From Limnoperna fortunei (taxonomy: Eukaryota > Mollusca > Bivalvia > Mytilida > Modiolidae), in contig OX104123.1 in NCBI GenBank assembly GCA_944474755.1, positions 66,023,898 to 66,087,897 of the forward strand: a stretch of 64,000 nt of DNA, read 5' to 3'. Position 1 is the stretch's first letter. Each line of letters begins with the position of its first letter. Position numbers and translations under genes: made by a program. The notes beneath the pieces were generated by a model that did no database searches, was not told where the DNA came from, and saw nothing but the letters and a program-made list of their open reading frames with translations. Below, piece after piece: positions 1 through 12,569 of this stretch.

Positions 1-2204
1 GATTCTAGATTGGCAGTTATTGGCCACAGCTTTATTATACAAATACAATATATCATATACATATTTTTATTTGAAATCTAAGATAGATTAAAGTTCAAGT
101 AAGTATATTGGTCGACCCAACTTGATGGCAGACCATAGATAAATTAGCAACTGATATATGGGGGATGGGCAACCCTGCGAAACCGAGGTTACTCCAGAAT
201 TTAGATATTTGCTAAGTGACAGTTAATAAAAAGGGGGCCAGTGCAGTAAAAAATCTTATAATGTCCGAATCCAGGATTTTGCTCGCTTCTCACTCCATGA
301 CGATACCAAGACTACGTGTTTTTGCCTTACAAGGCTTCTCAATCCATAAACTCCAAGCGGTCCCAAAACCTGAAAATATTCAAGGACAGGAAGCGCAGTG
401 CCAATTTCATTGGCAAGACGATTAGAAAAAATATTACCAAATGAATTAACCTTTGTGTGTGTTATGTAATGGTGGTGGGTGGGAGGGTTTAAAAAATTCA
501 GATTGTAAAACCGACATTTTTCCTGTCACCTCCTTGCTGTCGATTTTCAATAAGACCGAACCTCAATTTGCTTTTTCTATTTTTAGGACAGGTTTAACAG
601 ATCGCCTATCATTTTTTAGGAATACGAGAATAAAACGCAACAACAAACCAACTACTATAGTCATTCTTCCTTTGATAAAGGAATTTAATGCTAAAAATAT
701 AAATATATATATATATATATCATATTTGAATAAATAATTGCAGCAACATATATATAAATTCCTAATTTCAAGTATATATATGGCATATTTAACTAAATAA
801 TTGCAGCAATGTAGATGTGTGTAAATATTTGTTTATCATTTTTTGTCAATAGTAAGAACACAATTTGTCAAAATTATTTAAATATATCCAGGTAAGTGCA
901 AGGGTTGTGTTTAACAAATTGCTCAAAGGCTCATGGAATTGTATTAATTAAAAGACTTCTCAAGACTTGTAAGGTGAACTCCTTTTTCATGTGAGAAAGT
1001 CGAGTTCCCTTTTATCTTAAATAGCCGCCCCCCATTTTCGGACAAAAGCAGCAACAAAATTATTTAATCTCTGTCTGGCATTGTCCATGGCAGCAAGGTT
1101 ACTAGAGTAGCGCCAGGGTGTTCTTGGCTATATTTGCGACCACATGATAATAACATCTGGCATTACATTTTTTAACCAATACATGCAATTTTTCAAATTA
1201 CAGTGCAAATCTCCTAACTTTACCAATATAATTCCCCCCAATATGTATAATAAAATTGGAAGGGTCTTTCAATTTAATCAAGGCCCTAATATATCCTATA
1301 TGTAGGGTTAAGCCACCTCTCCTCTACCAAAACAAACTGCTCTCCAAGAAGTCCGAGGGTCGGATTGACACCTTGCGGACTCTTTTTAGCTTCAATAAAT
1401 GCATTCCTTATGATGGATAAGCCAACAAGGCAGAACTTTTGTGTTTGACCTACAATACTTGTATATCATTCAGAATCTGTAGTTAATTGCTAACATACGT
1501 GTATATACTAGTATTAAAAGAAAGATATCAATTGTAAACATTAAAAGTTTAGCTACATGAAGAGATTGTAATATAATTTCTGGAAAACATTGAATTTCCA
1601 CCTTCCAAGAGTTTTATATCTTCAACTGACAATTCCTCCCAAGGAGGAATATGATGCCAAAACAATGCGAAATAAAAGAGACAATATGTTCTCATGATTG
1701 ACTTTAAGTAATTTTAATGTTCTCTTTAATATGGTTGTAAACTGGTAGCATGCTGAGGGGGACTCCAAGTTCACACTTCTGAACTAGATGTTATGCTTCA
1801 TTGTTAAGAAAAGAAAGGGTCTCATGAGTTTCATGACCTGTGTGGATTTTGAAGTTCTCTTGTTAATAATTGCCATAAGTCATTATTTTAGATAATGACC
1901 AACAAAGTATGTTCCTCAACCCAGAAAGGTTTGGGGGGGGGGGGGTACCTGAACTATCAATGAATAATTCAATAGCTGGTCATATGATCGTCTTAAGAAC
2001 GCTCCAGATGAGGCAATTGCCTTTGAACAAGATGTCATAAGGTTAATCACAGATTCAAAGTATGCGAAATATAACTTTTTAAACTAAACGTAGGGAGATT
2101 AACTGCTTTAAGCCTTTCACTTCGAATTCTTAGTGTCGTTGCATTGTGTCTATATCCAAGCCCAAAAATGTCAATAATTTTGTGAGCTAAATTTTATTAT
2201 TATT
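1..2204. other. AT-rich DNA without a recognisable gene
   Basis: No frame has a domain I recognise, and the short open frames look random. Visible details: a TA dinucleotide run near 704-720, a locally duplicated segment (about 719-760 and 783-825, sharing ATAATTGCAGCAA), and a run of 13 G at 1933-1945. Confidence 0.5.
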
Positions 2205-3434
2205 AAGGTCTTTCCCCTTTCCAAAGGAAAGACCTTAATGTATTTCTTCTGATTACTATTATTTTTCTTCTTTTCCACCGTCAATGTCAAAAAATGTCTT
2301 GACGTATCGCTTTGAAACTTGGCACACTTAACCGACACTACCTGGACTCGACCTGGGTCACCTTGCGAAACCGATCTATTGTTAGTAACGGAGTTATCTG
2401 CCCCAAACCCAAAACTTTTGTGTTCAGATAAACTCAGAAACCATGACATATGTCAAAAATCTAAAGTGGGGAAAATGTTGTCTGACTCATGGCCATGATT
2501 TGTCATGCCAAACAAAATGTTTCGATCACTTCCTGTTTACGCGATTTTGACGCGAAGTTTGTCGAAAACGTCAAAGTTGTTCGATTTCCACAAAACTTGG
2601 TTTCCAAGTAGATATGAGGGTCCTAATTACAAATGTCGGATCAAAATTTTTTTTCGGTCCACTATTTTCAAAATGGCCGCCATTGAAATTCAATATATCT
2701 CAAAAACCATAAAAAATTAAGCAGACAATATATCAGAAAAATGTTCCCCTCATTGAGATCTACATTTGATATAAAGGGTCGAAAACAGTGCGACAAACCG
2801 TTTTCGAGGTTATGGCCCTTGACAGTTTTCGGCTAAATTTTGTTTTCAATATATCTCAAAAACCATAAAAAAATTGAAGCAGACAATATATCAGAAAAAT
2901 GTTCCCCTCATTGAGATCTACATTTGATATAATAGTCGAAAACTGTGCGACAAACCGTTTTCGAGGTTATGGCCCTTGACAGGTTTCGGCTAAATTTTGT
3001 TTTCAATATAACTCAAAAACCATAAAAAATTGAAGCAGACAATATATCAGAAAAATGTTCCTCTCATTGAGATCTACACTGGCTATAAAGTTTTGAAAAC
3101 TGTGCGACAAACCGTTTTCGAGGTTATGGCCCTTGACACGTTTCGGCTAATCAGTTTTGGGCTTATAACTTTAAAACCGTTAGAGATAATAGAGTAAACA
3201 TATAAGTTTTTTGTGACCAAAGTCGAATGGTTATGGGCAGCCATTTTCAAAATGGCTGACACCATAAACAGTTTTTTTTATAAAATAACACTTTAACCTT
3301 ACAAAATTGAAGCGGACAATACATGGGAAACTGAATCGGGATCACTCACTGAATTCAAATATTGTATGACCGGAAGTGACATTTTGGCAACTATATACCT
3401 AGACATAACACTAACAAAATGCAAGGAAAGACCT
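2205..3434. repeat. Candidate mobile repeat bounded by GGAAAGACCT motifs
   Basis: The left edge is a palindrome (2205-2236) with arms AAGGTCTTTCC and GGAAAGACCTT. The same GGAAAGACCT motif recurs at about 3425-3434. Both ends lie next to (ATT)n-like sequence (2191-2204 and 3466-3482). The interior holds a 157-bp tandem array and no coding capacity. The layout suggests a non-autonomous element inserted in an ATT-rich site, but no clean terminal inverted repeat or target duplication could be fixed by eye, so the outer borders are approximate. Confidence 0.4.
2691..3150. repeat. Tandem array, three copies of a ~157-bp unit
   Basis: Units begin with CAATATA at about 2691, 2847 and 3004, giving periods of 156-157 bp. 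Each contains CTCAAAAACCAT, GCAGACAATATATCAG, GAGATCTACA and ACCGTTTTCGAGG in the same order, and each ends near a CGGCTAA (the third at about 3150). The first two units are closest; the third has more substitutions. The array lies within the candidate mobile repeat. Confidence 0.85.
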
Positions 3435-3659
3435 CACATTTGTTCTCTGAACAAATGACTTTTCATTATTAGTATTATTATAAAGTTACACATTTTGGAA
3501 AAAGTGTGCATCAATAGATCTAGGTCTTGATGTTTTTTGACGTGTTTAGTTAATTTTGCAGTAAATGCTCGAATGTGGCTCATTGCATTTTAGACACTCG
3601 TGCCTATACACACAATTTGACTTAACACATCTTCCATCATAAATAAAGGAGTAACATTT

Positions 3660-4105
3660 TAAAGGTGTATTGTGTATGTTTTTTGTATTTGGCAAATATT
3701 GATTGGACTGTGTCTGACCATTTGAAATGTACAGGAGCCAAAGCTCATTGTCTATTTGATCCCAGGGGCTTGTTGGGAGCTATAGATTTACGTTGTCGGA
3801 ATTGTTCATCATACGATTTCCAGCCTAATGTTGGACAAAGCTTTGAGGCTGGACGAATAATATTCATGTATTTTAAAAGGTGTGGGTTCAGATTTGTATG
3901 TAGGGAACAGTATATGCTCATGTAAACTATATATATTGGCATCTGTCCAAGAATCAATACTAGGGACGTGTTTATCTTGTTTGGATTGCAGTACTAGTTC
4001 ACCATTGATCAGGACAATTTTTTGACTTCTGTTCATAAGTACTGCAAGGTCAACATATTCGCCAGGTAAAATCTTTTGCTTTATGTCAGGCAAGACATAC
4101 ATAGA
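3660..4105 (-). pseudogene. Decayed ORF fragment, possibly gag-like ORF of a DIRS-type element
   Basis: Read on the minus strand, two overlapping frames together carry landmarks that I associate with a conserved uncharacterised ORF of marine-invertebrate tyrosine-recombinase (DIRS-like) retroelements. These are PGEYVDLAVLM near 4060, SIDSWTDA near 3950, GWKSYDEQFRQR near 3810 and an ELWLL-like stretch near 3750. At least two frameshifts separate them. The motif order fits a single ancestral ORF. The family assignment is from memory and tentative; no recombinase or RT is adjacent. It ends about 120 bp before the LINE A insertion. Confidence 0.3.
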
Positions 4106-4434
4106 AATATCATCTGTTGGTTATCAAACAAGGCATACTTGTGAATTGTCCAACTAGTAACAGACGTACTTGACGACTCTGTAACAATATATTTTATTTG
4201 GCTAATCAGAATGAAACCTGTCCTAATGACATTTACATTGATTGATTGTTTGATGTTTTACGTCCAGCAAGCAATATTTCAGCTATATTCAGGACGTGAA
4301 AATAAGAATTTTAATTATTTAAAGAATATCCATACTTTATAAAACGTGGTCTAATATAATAATATGAGCATATATACAGATAAAAAGAAAACTAAAACAC
4401 TAAAAAGTATTCAATATCACAATTTAAAATCCAA

Positions 4435-7400
4435 TTAAATTTTTCTGTACAAGTTAATTTCCTTTAAAAACTGTAAAATTGTGTCGCCAGCGACAGCTGT
4501 AAATAAAGTCTTATAAGAATTAACAGAATAAAAACGTTCCCGAATGTGTGCCACGTCAACACAGTCCATCAAGACATGCTTGATGGTATATGGACAGTTG
4601 CATGGCACACACTCGGGTCTTGGTTCATTGTTTAAAATATAACTATGTGTTGTCCTGGTATGCCCAAGACGACACCTGGTTAAAACCACTTGGTCCCTAC
4701 GACCTCTACAAGATTTCAAATTATGCACGTGCAGAAGTGGTTGGATCTCATGCAGTTTATTATGTACTTCTAGATCCCAACCACGCTGCCATAGATTAGA
4801 AATGTATTTAAAAATATATAATTTAAAATCAGTAAAAGGAATTTTACAGTTAATAATATCATTTTCTAAGGCAGCCTTAGCCTCCCTGTCCACGACTGTG
4901 TTTCCATGGATTCCCACATGGCTGGGAATCCAGAAAAATACAACCTCTTTACCCAATGTTTTCAAGGATTTGTAAATTTTGATGATTTTTAAAATAAATG
5001 CATTCTTTATTTTACAATTTTCAATTGCCTGAAGACATGACAAAGAATCGGAGCAGATAATAAATTTACTCTCATCTGACGAAGCAATAATTTTTAGTGC
5101 AAGAAGGATAGCTTGTGCTTCTGCACTAAATACAGAAGAAACGGAAGGAAGACGGCGAGTTTCAACACGCTCTCCAAAGGCAGCGGCCGATGCAACTTTA
5201 TCGCCGTCCTTCGATCCATCTGTATAAATTGCAGAATGGCCAGGATAGTGAGATTTTATTTCTGCAAAGTGTTGTTGAATAATTAAAGGATTTGTGTCAG
5301 ACTTTTTATGGTTTCTAAGATCAAAAATAAATACCGGTTTTGGATTTAACCATGGTGGGTTATGTGGAATTTCAATAGCAGCAATTTCATCTAAATTTAT
5401 ACCAGAGTTCTTCAAATGAGGTTTTATTCTGATACCAAAAGGTTGAATTTTATTTGGATGTTTTTCAAAAATATTTTCGTAAGGAGGTTTGAAAACACAG
5501 TCGTGTGCCGGGTTGCTAGGATACGCCTTCAATTTGGTTGCATATTGCAAAGCGAGCTTAATTCAAGACATAGTCGCAATCCCTGATGGTGTATAGTATC
5601 AAGGATTTTGACATATGACTTGCGAGCAGAACCATAAATAAAGCAACCGTAATCCAATTTCGATCGAACCAGCGATCTATAAAGATTCAGTAAAACATCG
5701 CACTCAGCACCCCAGTCGGTGCTGGATACGACTTTTAAAATATCTAATGCTTTAAGGCATTTATTTTTTAACATTTTGATATGGGGTAGAAAGGTTAGCC
5801 TTGAATCAAATATGAGACCAAGCAAAGTAGTTTCTTTTACAATTTTGATAGGATTATTATGTAATTTTAATTCGGGATCAGGATGCATCTTTCGTTTATT
5901 ACAAAAATGCATCCCAACGGTTTTTGCAGTGGAGAATTTAAAACCATTCTCCATTGCCCATTTCTCTATTCTATTTAAACATAACTGCAGTTGACGTTCA
6001 ATATTATTCATGTTTTTTCCTCGGTAACATATGAGGAAGTCGTCAACATATAGAGAACCATCAATATTATCTTTTAAAACTTGAGCAAGGCTATTAATTT
6101 TGATACTGAATAAAGTGACAGAAAGGATACTCCCCTGAGGAACACCCATTTCCTGTTCAAAGGGGTTAGATAAAGTAGAATTGACCCTAACTTTAAATTC
6201 TCTGTCCGATAAAAAGTTTGAAATAAAGGTAGGAAGTCTACCTTTCAACCCCATATCAAAAAGATCTTTTACAATACCATATTTCCATGTTGTGTCATAT
6301 GCTTTCTCTAAATCGAAAAAGATAGACACAACATGTTCATTCTTGGCAAAAGCGTTTCGAATATACGTTTCGAAACGTACAAGATGATCTAGGGTACTTC
6401 GCCCTTGCCTGAATCCACATTGGATATTTGATATTAGATTGTTAGATTCTAAAAACCAGACAAGGCGATCATTGATCATCCTTTCCATGGTTTTACAAAG
6501 ACAGCTTGTGAGTGCTATAGGCCGATAGTTGGACGCTTCCGAGTGATCTTTTCCTGGTTTTGGAATAGGCACAACAGTAGCCATTTTCCAAATAGATGGT
6601 AAGTCACCCGTTTCCCAAATGTTGTTAAGAAGATTGAGAAGACATTGGAGAGAAGATTGTGGCAGATGTTTAAGAAGTTGATAATGAATGTCATCTGGAC
6701 CACATGCTGTATCGTGAGATTTGTTCAATGAAATTTTTAGCTCTTCCAAAGAAAAAGGTGTATTGTAATCTTCTAGATTTTTTGACTGGAAAGTAAGTTT
6801 TGATTTTTCTTTTTGAATTTTGATCCGCTGAAAATTGGGATGATAATTTTCAGCAGAGGAGTGTGTTGCAAATGTTTCGGCCAATTTATTTGATATGTCT
6901 GACTCTGATGTTAACAAGTCTTGTCCATCCTTTAAATGATGGACATTTGCTCTACTGTTTTTACCTTTAATTTTACGAATCGTGTTCCAAATTTTATTCA
7001 TAGGGGTATGGTTATTTAGTTTAGAAACAAAGTTACGCCAAGAGGTACGTCGTCTTTGTTTCGTTACCCTGCGAGCTTTCGCTCGAAAAATTCGGAATTG
7101 ATTAAGATTATTTTGAGTTGGGTGTTTATTAAAGCGTCGTTCGGCCTTTTTCCGGTCTTTAATAGCGTCCTCACAGCTGTCATCGAACCAGGGTTTACTA
7201 GGATGTTTTGGATTTGTCGAGGTCTTAGGAATTGTTTCATCAGCAATTGAAATAAGTGTTTCATTGAATTTTAAAATGGGATCAGAAATAGCTTCAAAAG
7301 TGTCGGAGTTAAGTCGCTCTATACAGAGTTGTTCAAATAGAGGCCAATTGGCTTTGTTAAATTTGTACCGAGCGGCTCGTTCTGTGTTGGAAGAGTGCAA

Positions 7401-8045
7401 AGATTCCAATATAATGGGAAAATGATCACTGCCACAGAGATCGTCATGGACTTTCCATGAGAAATCGGGCAACAGAGAAGGATCTGCTATTGTAAGATCA
7501 ATAGCCGAATATGATCCATTCCCAGGATGTAAATAGGTATTGGTTCCATCATTAAAAATACAGAGGTCTTCCTGATTCATTAAGCCTTCAATAATTTTAC
7601 CTTTATCGTTTATTGTATTACTGCCCCATAAAGGGTTGTGTCCGTTGAAGTCACCAAGTAATATATAAGGGGCTGGAAGCTGATCAGTAAGATGTTTCAA
7701 CTGGTTTAAATTTAATGAAGAATTCGGAGGGATATACACAGAGCATAAAGTAATTGTTTTGTCTAAAGATATTCTAACAGCAACCGCCTGAAGATCAGTG
7801 TTGAGATCTACAGGGCTATGTAGAACTTGATCTTTTACAAGAATGGTAGAGCCGCCAGCAGCTCTATCATTCTCGTCTACAAATGTGCTGTATATAGAGT
7901 AGTTTTTTAAAGATATGTTATCACTTCGTTTTAGGTGGGATTCTTGGAGGCAAAATGCAACAGGAAGAAAGGCTTGAACCAATAATGTAATTTCAAGAAA
8001 ATTAATCTTAAGACCTCGACAATTCCATTGTATTATAGTACCCAT
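4435..8045 (-). pseudogene. LINE A ORF2 (endonuclease-RT-RNase H), frameshifted
   Basis: The first segment runs 8045-5529 (838 codons) and holds the APE endonuclease (GDFNGH, GSDHFPI) and reverse transcriptase (VPQGS, YVDD). The second, 5550-4435, holds the RNase H (YTDGSKDGD, AEAQAILL, CSDSLS) and the Cys/His tail (CVPCNCPYTIKHVLMDC). Between them about 90 bp present in other copies are deleted near 5560, which shifts the frame. All catalytic motifs remain readable, so this is a fairly young dead copy. Confidence 0.92.
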
Positions 8046-9301
8046 TATGGTCTGCGAATAGGGGAATAGTTGACAGTTTTTTTGGGGCTATTCCGCCGGT
8101 TTCTGCTGGGGGATCTACTTTTAGATCCAGTATCTGGGGGTAGTGTATCCATGGGATCGCCCCAGATAGTAGTGTCTAGATGATCTAGACTTCCAAACCT
8201 GTTGTGGACCTTAATGGGATCCCGCAGCAGTTTTGGAGTGCGATCTCCTTTTTGATTTGAGTTTTTATTTGAATTTAAATTGGAGCTGGTATTTTTTGAA
8301 TTTTTTTTTTTGGCTGCTTGAAGAAGTGGTTGAGGATTGAGAGGGTGCTGAAGACGTAGCAGTTTGAGAGGGTGCTGAAGACGTAGCGGTTTGAGAAGAT
8401 GACGATTTTCGTGAAGATTTAATGATTTTGTCTGTTGTTGTAACTGTTAATTTTGAAGGTTCCTGTTTGTCAATAGGCCAGGTGATGATTGTCTGCGTTT
8501 CAACTGAAGTGAGAACGCGTTTGGCAACACTGGCGTATGATGTTGATGCAGGAGACGAAGGATTATTCGTTGAATTATACAGACGACGAGCCTCAGGGTA
8601 AGGGATGTTTTTTTCAGTTTTTAACTTTTGTATTTCTTTTTCCTTTTTAAAATGATGACAATCCTTGGATGAGGACATGTGATCTTCACCACAATTGGCA
8701 CACTTTGGAGTTTTAGTGCAGGTAAAGCCCTCATGTCCTTCTTCGGCGCACTTAAAACAGATCAAGTGACCTCTGCACTGTCCCTTCCCATGGCCGAACT
8801 TTTGACACTTAAAGCAGCGCACAGGGTTGGAGATGTATGCGCTGACTTTAACATTGTAGAGACCGATTTTTATTGATGAAGGGACAGATGGAGTATTAAA
8901 GTGTAGGAGGAAGGTATTCAGTTTGACCTAACACCTTCTCTGTTGGCTACGAATCTTTTGACTTTAGTTATACCCTGAGGTTTAAGTTCTTCACAAATTT
9001 CGTCATCTGTAAGTTCAGAGAGATCTTGGTCTCTGTAACGAATAATACCTTGACTGGAATTTAACGTTCTATGAGGAGAAGAAGAGATGTTTAAATCAAG
9101 AATTTTGTTTAATTTTAACAAATTGAAGGATTGCTGTTTCTTTGAACATTCAATTAACAAAGAGCCTGATTTCAATTTTGTAACATTTTTTACATCTCCT
9201 GCACAACCCTTTATAGTTTTTTCAATTACAAAAGGAGAAATTTTGGATAAAGGTTTATTTTGTTCAGTACTGGTTAGAACAATAAATCTTTTAGAAGCCA
9301 T
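8043..9301 (-). pseudogene. LINE A ORF1 (nucleic-acid-binding, zinc knuckles), broken
   Basis: The ATG is at 9301-9299 (MASKRF on the minus strand). Compared with the intact copy at 51583, about 27 codons holding the KKRK stretch are deleted directly after the start. A small change near 8925 shifts the frame, and a second break occurs in the poly-A/poly-T tract near 8305. The three CCHC knuckles survive at 8690-8822 (CX2CX4HX4C twice, then CX2CX3HX6C). ORF1 proteins of this group coat the element RNA. The end overlaps the ORF2 start in TAATG, as in all copies. Confidence 0.88.
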
Positions 9302-10196
9302 GTTGTAAGAATGCGGTTCACCACCCTTGTCACCCACCCGCCACGGAGTGCCAACAGGGGCGATGCTTGTCTCTGCGGATCACCAGCAGAAAGCATCAGG
9401 TGTTCCAAGGGTGGTATACTCAAATAGATGAATTTCTTCACGAACGCAAGCTTCGTGCCAGAATTAACTGGCGAAACAACCGTTCGAAACTCATTCCACT
9501 CGATTGACCCATGAGCCACCGCCTTCTTAACAGCTTGTAACAACAACTTGGAACTGAAATTCACAGGATATGATCAAGTGACAAGAGAAATGACGACAAG
9601 CTTGTTAAGGGCTCGGCGTGACCAGCCGATTGACCGAACCGGGTCCATCCGGTCTCCCGTCTAGTTGAAGTCAGGGCCAAAGTGGTGTATTGAAAATCAA
9701 ACCCGCTGACCCGCACTAATGGATGCAGCAGAGAGTGATCTCTCAACCACCAGGATCCCTTCCTCCACCGACACGGGTTGCAACACACGGCAAACATGTC
9801 GCCTCTATGAAGCTGAGGAAGCTTTGCCCTTCAGCCACCGCCTTCTTTGCAAATCCTGCAAGGGAGCTGTCTATCAAATGGTACATACATTTCATGGAAC
9901 AGTTTGAAGGAAAAAATGTAATAGAGTAGCTTAAATGAGAAGGATTCACAAAGGGCAAGACGTGACATGCCGATTCATCGAAGTCAGGGCTAACTCGATT
10001 TCCCGTCTAGAAAAAGTAAGGGTTCAGTAAGTTATCGGGACCGTTTACCCGGCCTACTGAAATCCCGTCCTGTAATCGACACGGGTCGCAACACACGGCA
10101 AGTGTTGCCTCTGTTAGCAGACTCTTACTGCAGGCTGAGGAAGCCGTGGGCCTATTCTCCTGTGCCCCGGGTCCCACACGGGGTATGACATTTACA

Positions 10197-10407
10197 ATGT
10201 ACTATTTTCTTAAAATTATACAGTAAAATATACACCTCTAATAATATTTCAAACTTATACCGTTTCGTTAAAAACTAAAAATACTTGTCAAAATAACAGT
10301 TGATTTCCATTTTAAATTAAATTTATCAGCAGAAGTGGTGTCTAAAACTGCAACAAGTTGTTTAATTAAGTTGTAACAACATTTGGTTTCCATTTTAAAT
10401 TGATTGT
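10197..10407. other. Flank between LINE A and SINE, no gene
   Basis: AT-rich sequence without an ORF of note. It includes the left copy of the SINE target duplication TTAAATTGATTGT (10395-10407). Short stretches (TTTCCATTTTAAATT) are repeated at about 10306 and 10387. Confidence 0.5.
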
Positions 10408-10919
10408 GCCCCGTGCGGGATCCGGGTGGCTAAAAGAATAGACCGCAGTCGCGCTAGCTTGTCGTAAAAGGCGACTAAATAGCGCCCAGTACCCTGACCG
10501 GCGTGTCAGGTCGGTTTGCCTAAAGACCGACTGGGATGATGTGCCCCAGGTGGTTGAATGGGGTACCCCTGGCAAGCTGTGGTTGTCAGGCCATAATACG
10601 GAAAACCTGACCGCAAACCATATTAGTGCACCGTGTTGGGGAAAATGCCACGTTCCTCGCACGTTAAAGAACGCTGCTGTAGTATTCGCTATGAGTAGGG
10701 ATTTTGATCCCGCTACAGGAGGCTAAATTGCCCGACCCTATCCATCCCCCCATTTGCCAGTGGCAATCTAAAATCCGTTACCCCTATTTTTCTTTGTATC
10801 CCATCCCATTTTCATTCATCATCATTTCATGTTCATTTTATCATCCATTTCATGTTCATCGCCTGGATATAGCTGAAATATTGCTGCTCGGGCGTTAAAC
10901 ACCATTAATCAATCAATCA
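10408..10919 (+). mobile_element. ~510-bp SINE-like element with LINE-like head and tail
   Basis: Flanked by a perfect 13-bp target duplication TTAAATTGATTGT (10395-10407, 10920-10932). It begins CCCCGTGCGGGATCCGGG, matching the head of the LINEs here (CCCCGTGTGGGACCCGGG). It ends with a hairpin tail (GATATAGCTGAAATATTGC) followed by ATTAATCAATCAATCA, again like the LINE end. The interior is different, non-coding DNA. A possible T-arm-like box (GGGATTTTGATCCC) lies near 10697. A second full copy is at 39470 and a truncated one at 19110. Confidence 0.88.
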
Positions 10920-10932
10920 TTAAATTGATTGT

Positions 10933-11958
10933 TTTGCACAGCGGTGTCCATGACTGCAACCATTTGTGTATTTAATGTAAGGAAGAGTTTGTTTCTCATC
11001 GAGGTATTGAAGATCAAGGTAAACACAGTTTTGATATTGTGAAACGGTTGAAAGGATGTAGTAAATAATATTAAAGCGCGTAAAGTTAATAAATTGAAAG
11101 GTTTTATCATTGAAGATAACGGGGGCTTCTCGTGAGAGTTTCAGACACAAAAGAAGTCATTGTCAGCTATTGCGGGAATTGATAGATTGGATGTTTGCTT
11201 TACGTCTGGCGAGGAGTATTTTTGCTCTATTCATGACGAGAACAAGTTAACAATGAAACAAAATAAACGGTCAAACCTATTTTGACATCGGCAACAAATT
11301 TCCTGTCTTAAACGGTGTTTGATACAGTGATAAGGAAAAAAAACTCGCGTTTATAAGGTTATATAGCAGAAAATTGATAAGAATCGGACTTACAGCATAA
11401 AGCAACATTCTTCAATTTAATTTCATATGTTTTCACCAGACCATAAAAGATGAATATAACTGATAGTTTTAAATTATAATACAAAGAACCTTTTTTGCAA
11501 GTCGATTTCCGGTAAAAAGTGGCGGATTCGGGCATATTGTGTTACCTATTCCAGTTCTTATGTTCTGGATAAAATGTACCAATCAATCCAAGTATCGTGC
11601 TTTTTAATCTCTAGCACACGCCATTGCCTGGGTATTATAGCTGGTTGTACGGGTTTACGTCATTTAGGTCAAAGTGCAGAGCTATTTGATGACCTTAGAC
11701 TTGAAGTTCTTTCTCTGATCCGATTGTAATCTTTCAGGTATCCCGTAATGAACGATAAAATGGTTAAAGAGCTTCGTTTGTTGTTCTTGCCATCTAGATT
11801 TTGATTAGAATAACATACACATACCTGGTAAAATGAACCACAACGACAAGGCCCTACGCTATTACCGACGATTTCTTTGCTAAGACACGAATGCGGATCA
11901 AACGGTATTTTAGGTTTAAAATGAACGCACCCGTTCTCGGAACCGCTCATCAATGTTT
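10933..11958. other. Intergenic, with a decayed LINE-type tail
   Basis: No gene recognised. About 11180-11255 (minus strand) resembles a diverged copy of the LINE/SINE terminal tail: TTGATAGATTGGATG, then TTTACGTCTGGCGAGGAGTAT, then CATGACGAGAACAAG. The rest shows nothing I can name. Confidence 0.4.
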
Positions 11959-12206
11959 ATTGTTTGTTTGAATGTTGTTTAAAGCCACTTTTAGCAATTT
12001 TTCAGCTATATCATGGCGTCTAGTTTTTATTGGTGGAGGAAGCCGGAGAAAACCCCGGACCTTCGGTAGGAAAACCGGCAATCCTTGTCAATTAAGATTG
12101 GAGTCGAGCGCACCCAGCCCGCAAGGGCTCGAACCAATCTCAGTGCTGACAGACCACGTGATCAATAGACGAACTATCTTAACCACTCGGCCACCGAGGA
12201 CCCCCA
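11959..12206 (-). mobile_element. tRNA-derived SINE with (CAAA)n tail
   Basis: On the minus strand the head GGTCCTCGGTGGCCGAGTGG carries a canonical A box. A B box (GGTTCGAGCCC) follows about 85 bp downstream, so the head looks derived from a Leu- or Ser-type tRNA gene. The body contains GACAAGGATTGCC and CCAATAAAAACT. The tail has GATATAGCTGAAAAATTGCT, then TTTAAAC and CAAA repeats. Related copies are at 14619 and 22747. No clear target duplication could be fixed for this copy. Transcription by Pol III is expected for the class. Confidence 0.82.
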
Positions 12207-12569
12207 TAATTGTTTTTAAAAAATTAAAGAAAATATCTGCAGTGAACACGAAATGACAGGTCCTTTTGGTGCTTTACTTAGTAGTATTTACTCTTTATAT
12301 AATGCGTTCAGGTGATACACGTCAGTTAGATACACAAAAATCTTTACGTGTCAAAATGCCGAAACGAAAAGCTGTGGAATCAAATGAGGATTCTAAAAAA
12401 GTCTTTTCAGAGGTTTAAAGTCGAGTATATAGAAACTTGCAAATAAATCTTTCATTGTAAAAACTACTCTGAAATTGGTATGGCACTAATATCTTGTGAA
12501 AAAAAGTGGTAAACATGTCTGCACTAGCTGCAATGGGTAAGAAGTCTCAATCTTGACTATTGGAGCTCT
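12207..12569. other. Intergenic, nothing recognised
   Basis: AT-rich, without repeats or motifs I can identify. Confidence 0.4.

Larger units (their letters stand above)
4238..10184 (-). mobile_element. LINE copy A, full-length RNase H-type non-LTR retrotransposon
   Basis: A full-length minus-strand copy. The 5' end (CCCCGTGTGGG on the minus strand) is at about 10183 and the 3' (TCAA)n tail at about 4238-4250. It is flanked by a perfect 12-bp target duplication, ATGACATTTACA, at 4226-4237 and 10185-10196. Order: ~0.9 kb 5' UTR, ORF1, ORF2, ~190 bp 3' UTR with the terminal hairpin (4261-4296). Both ORFs are broken by deletions, so this copy is inactive. The 5' UTR is itself an imperfect duplication: two blocks each contain GCCGTGTGTTGC on the element strand. 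The RNase H domain after RT places the family in the I/Nimb-like group; the exact clade is inference. Confidence 0.93.

Noticed and set aside
11959..12206. A functional tRNA gene at the SINE heads
   Set aside because: A and B boxes are present but the acceptor stem cannot be completed and the unit continues into a SINE body and tail.
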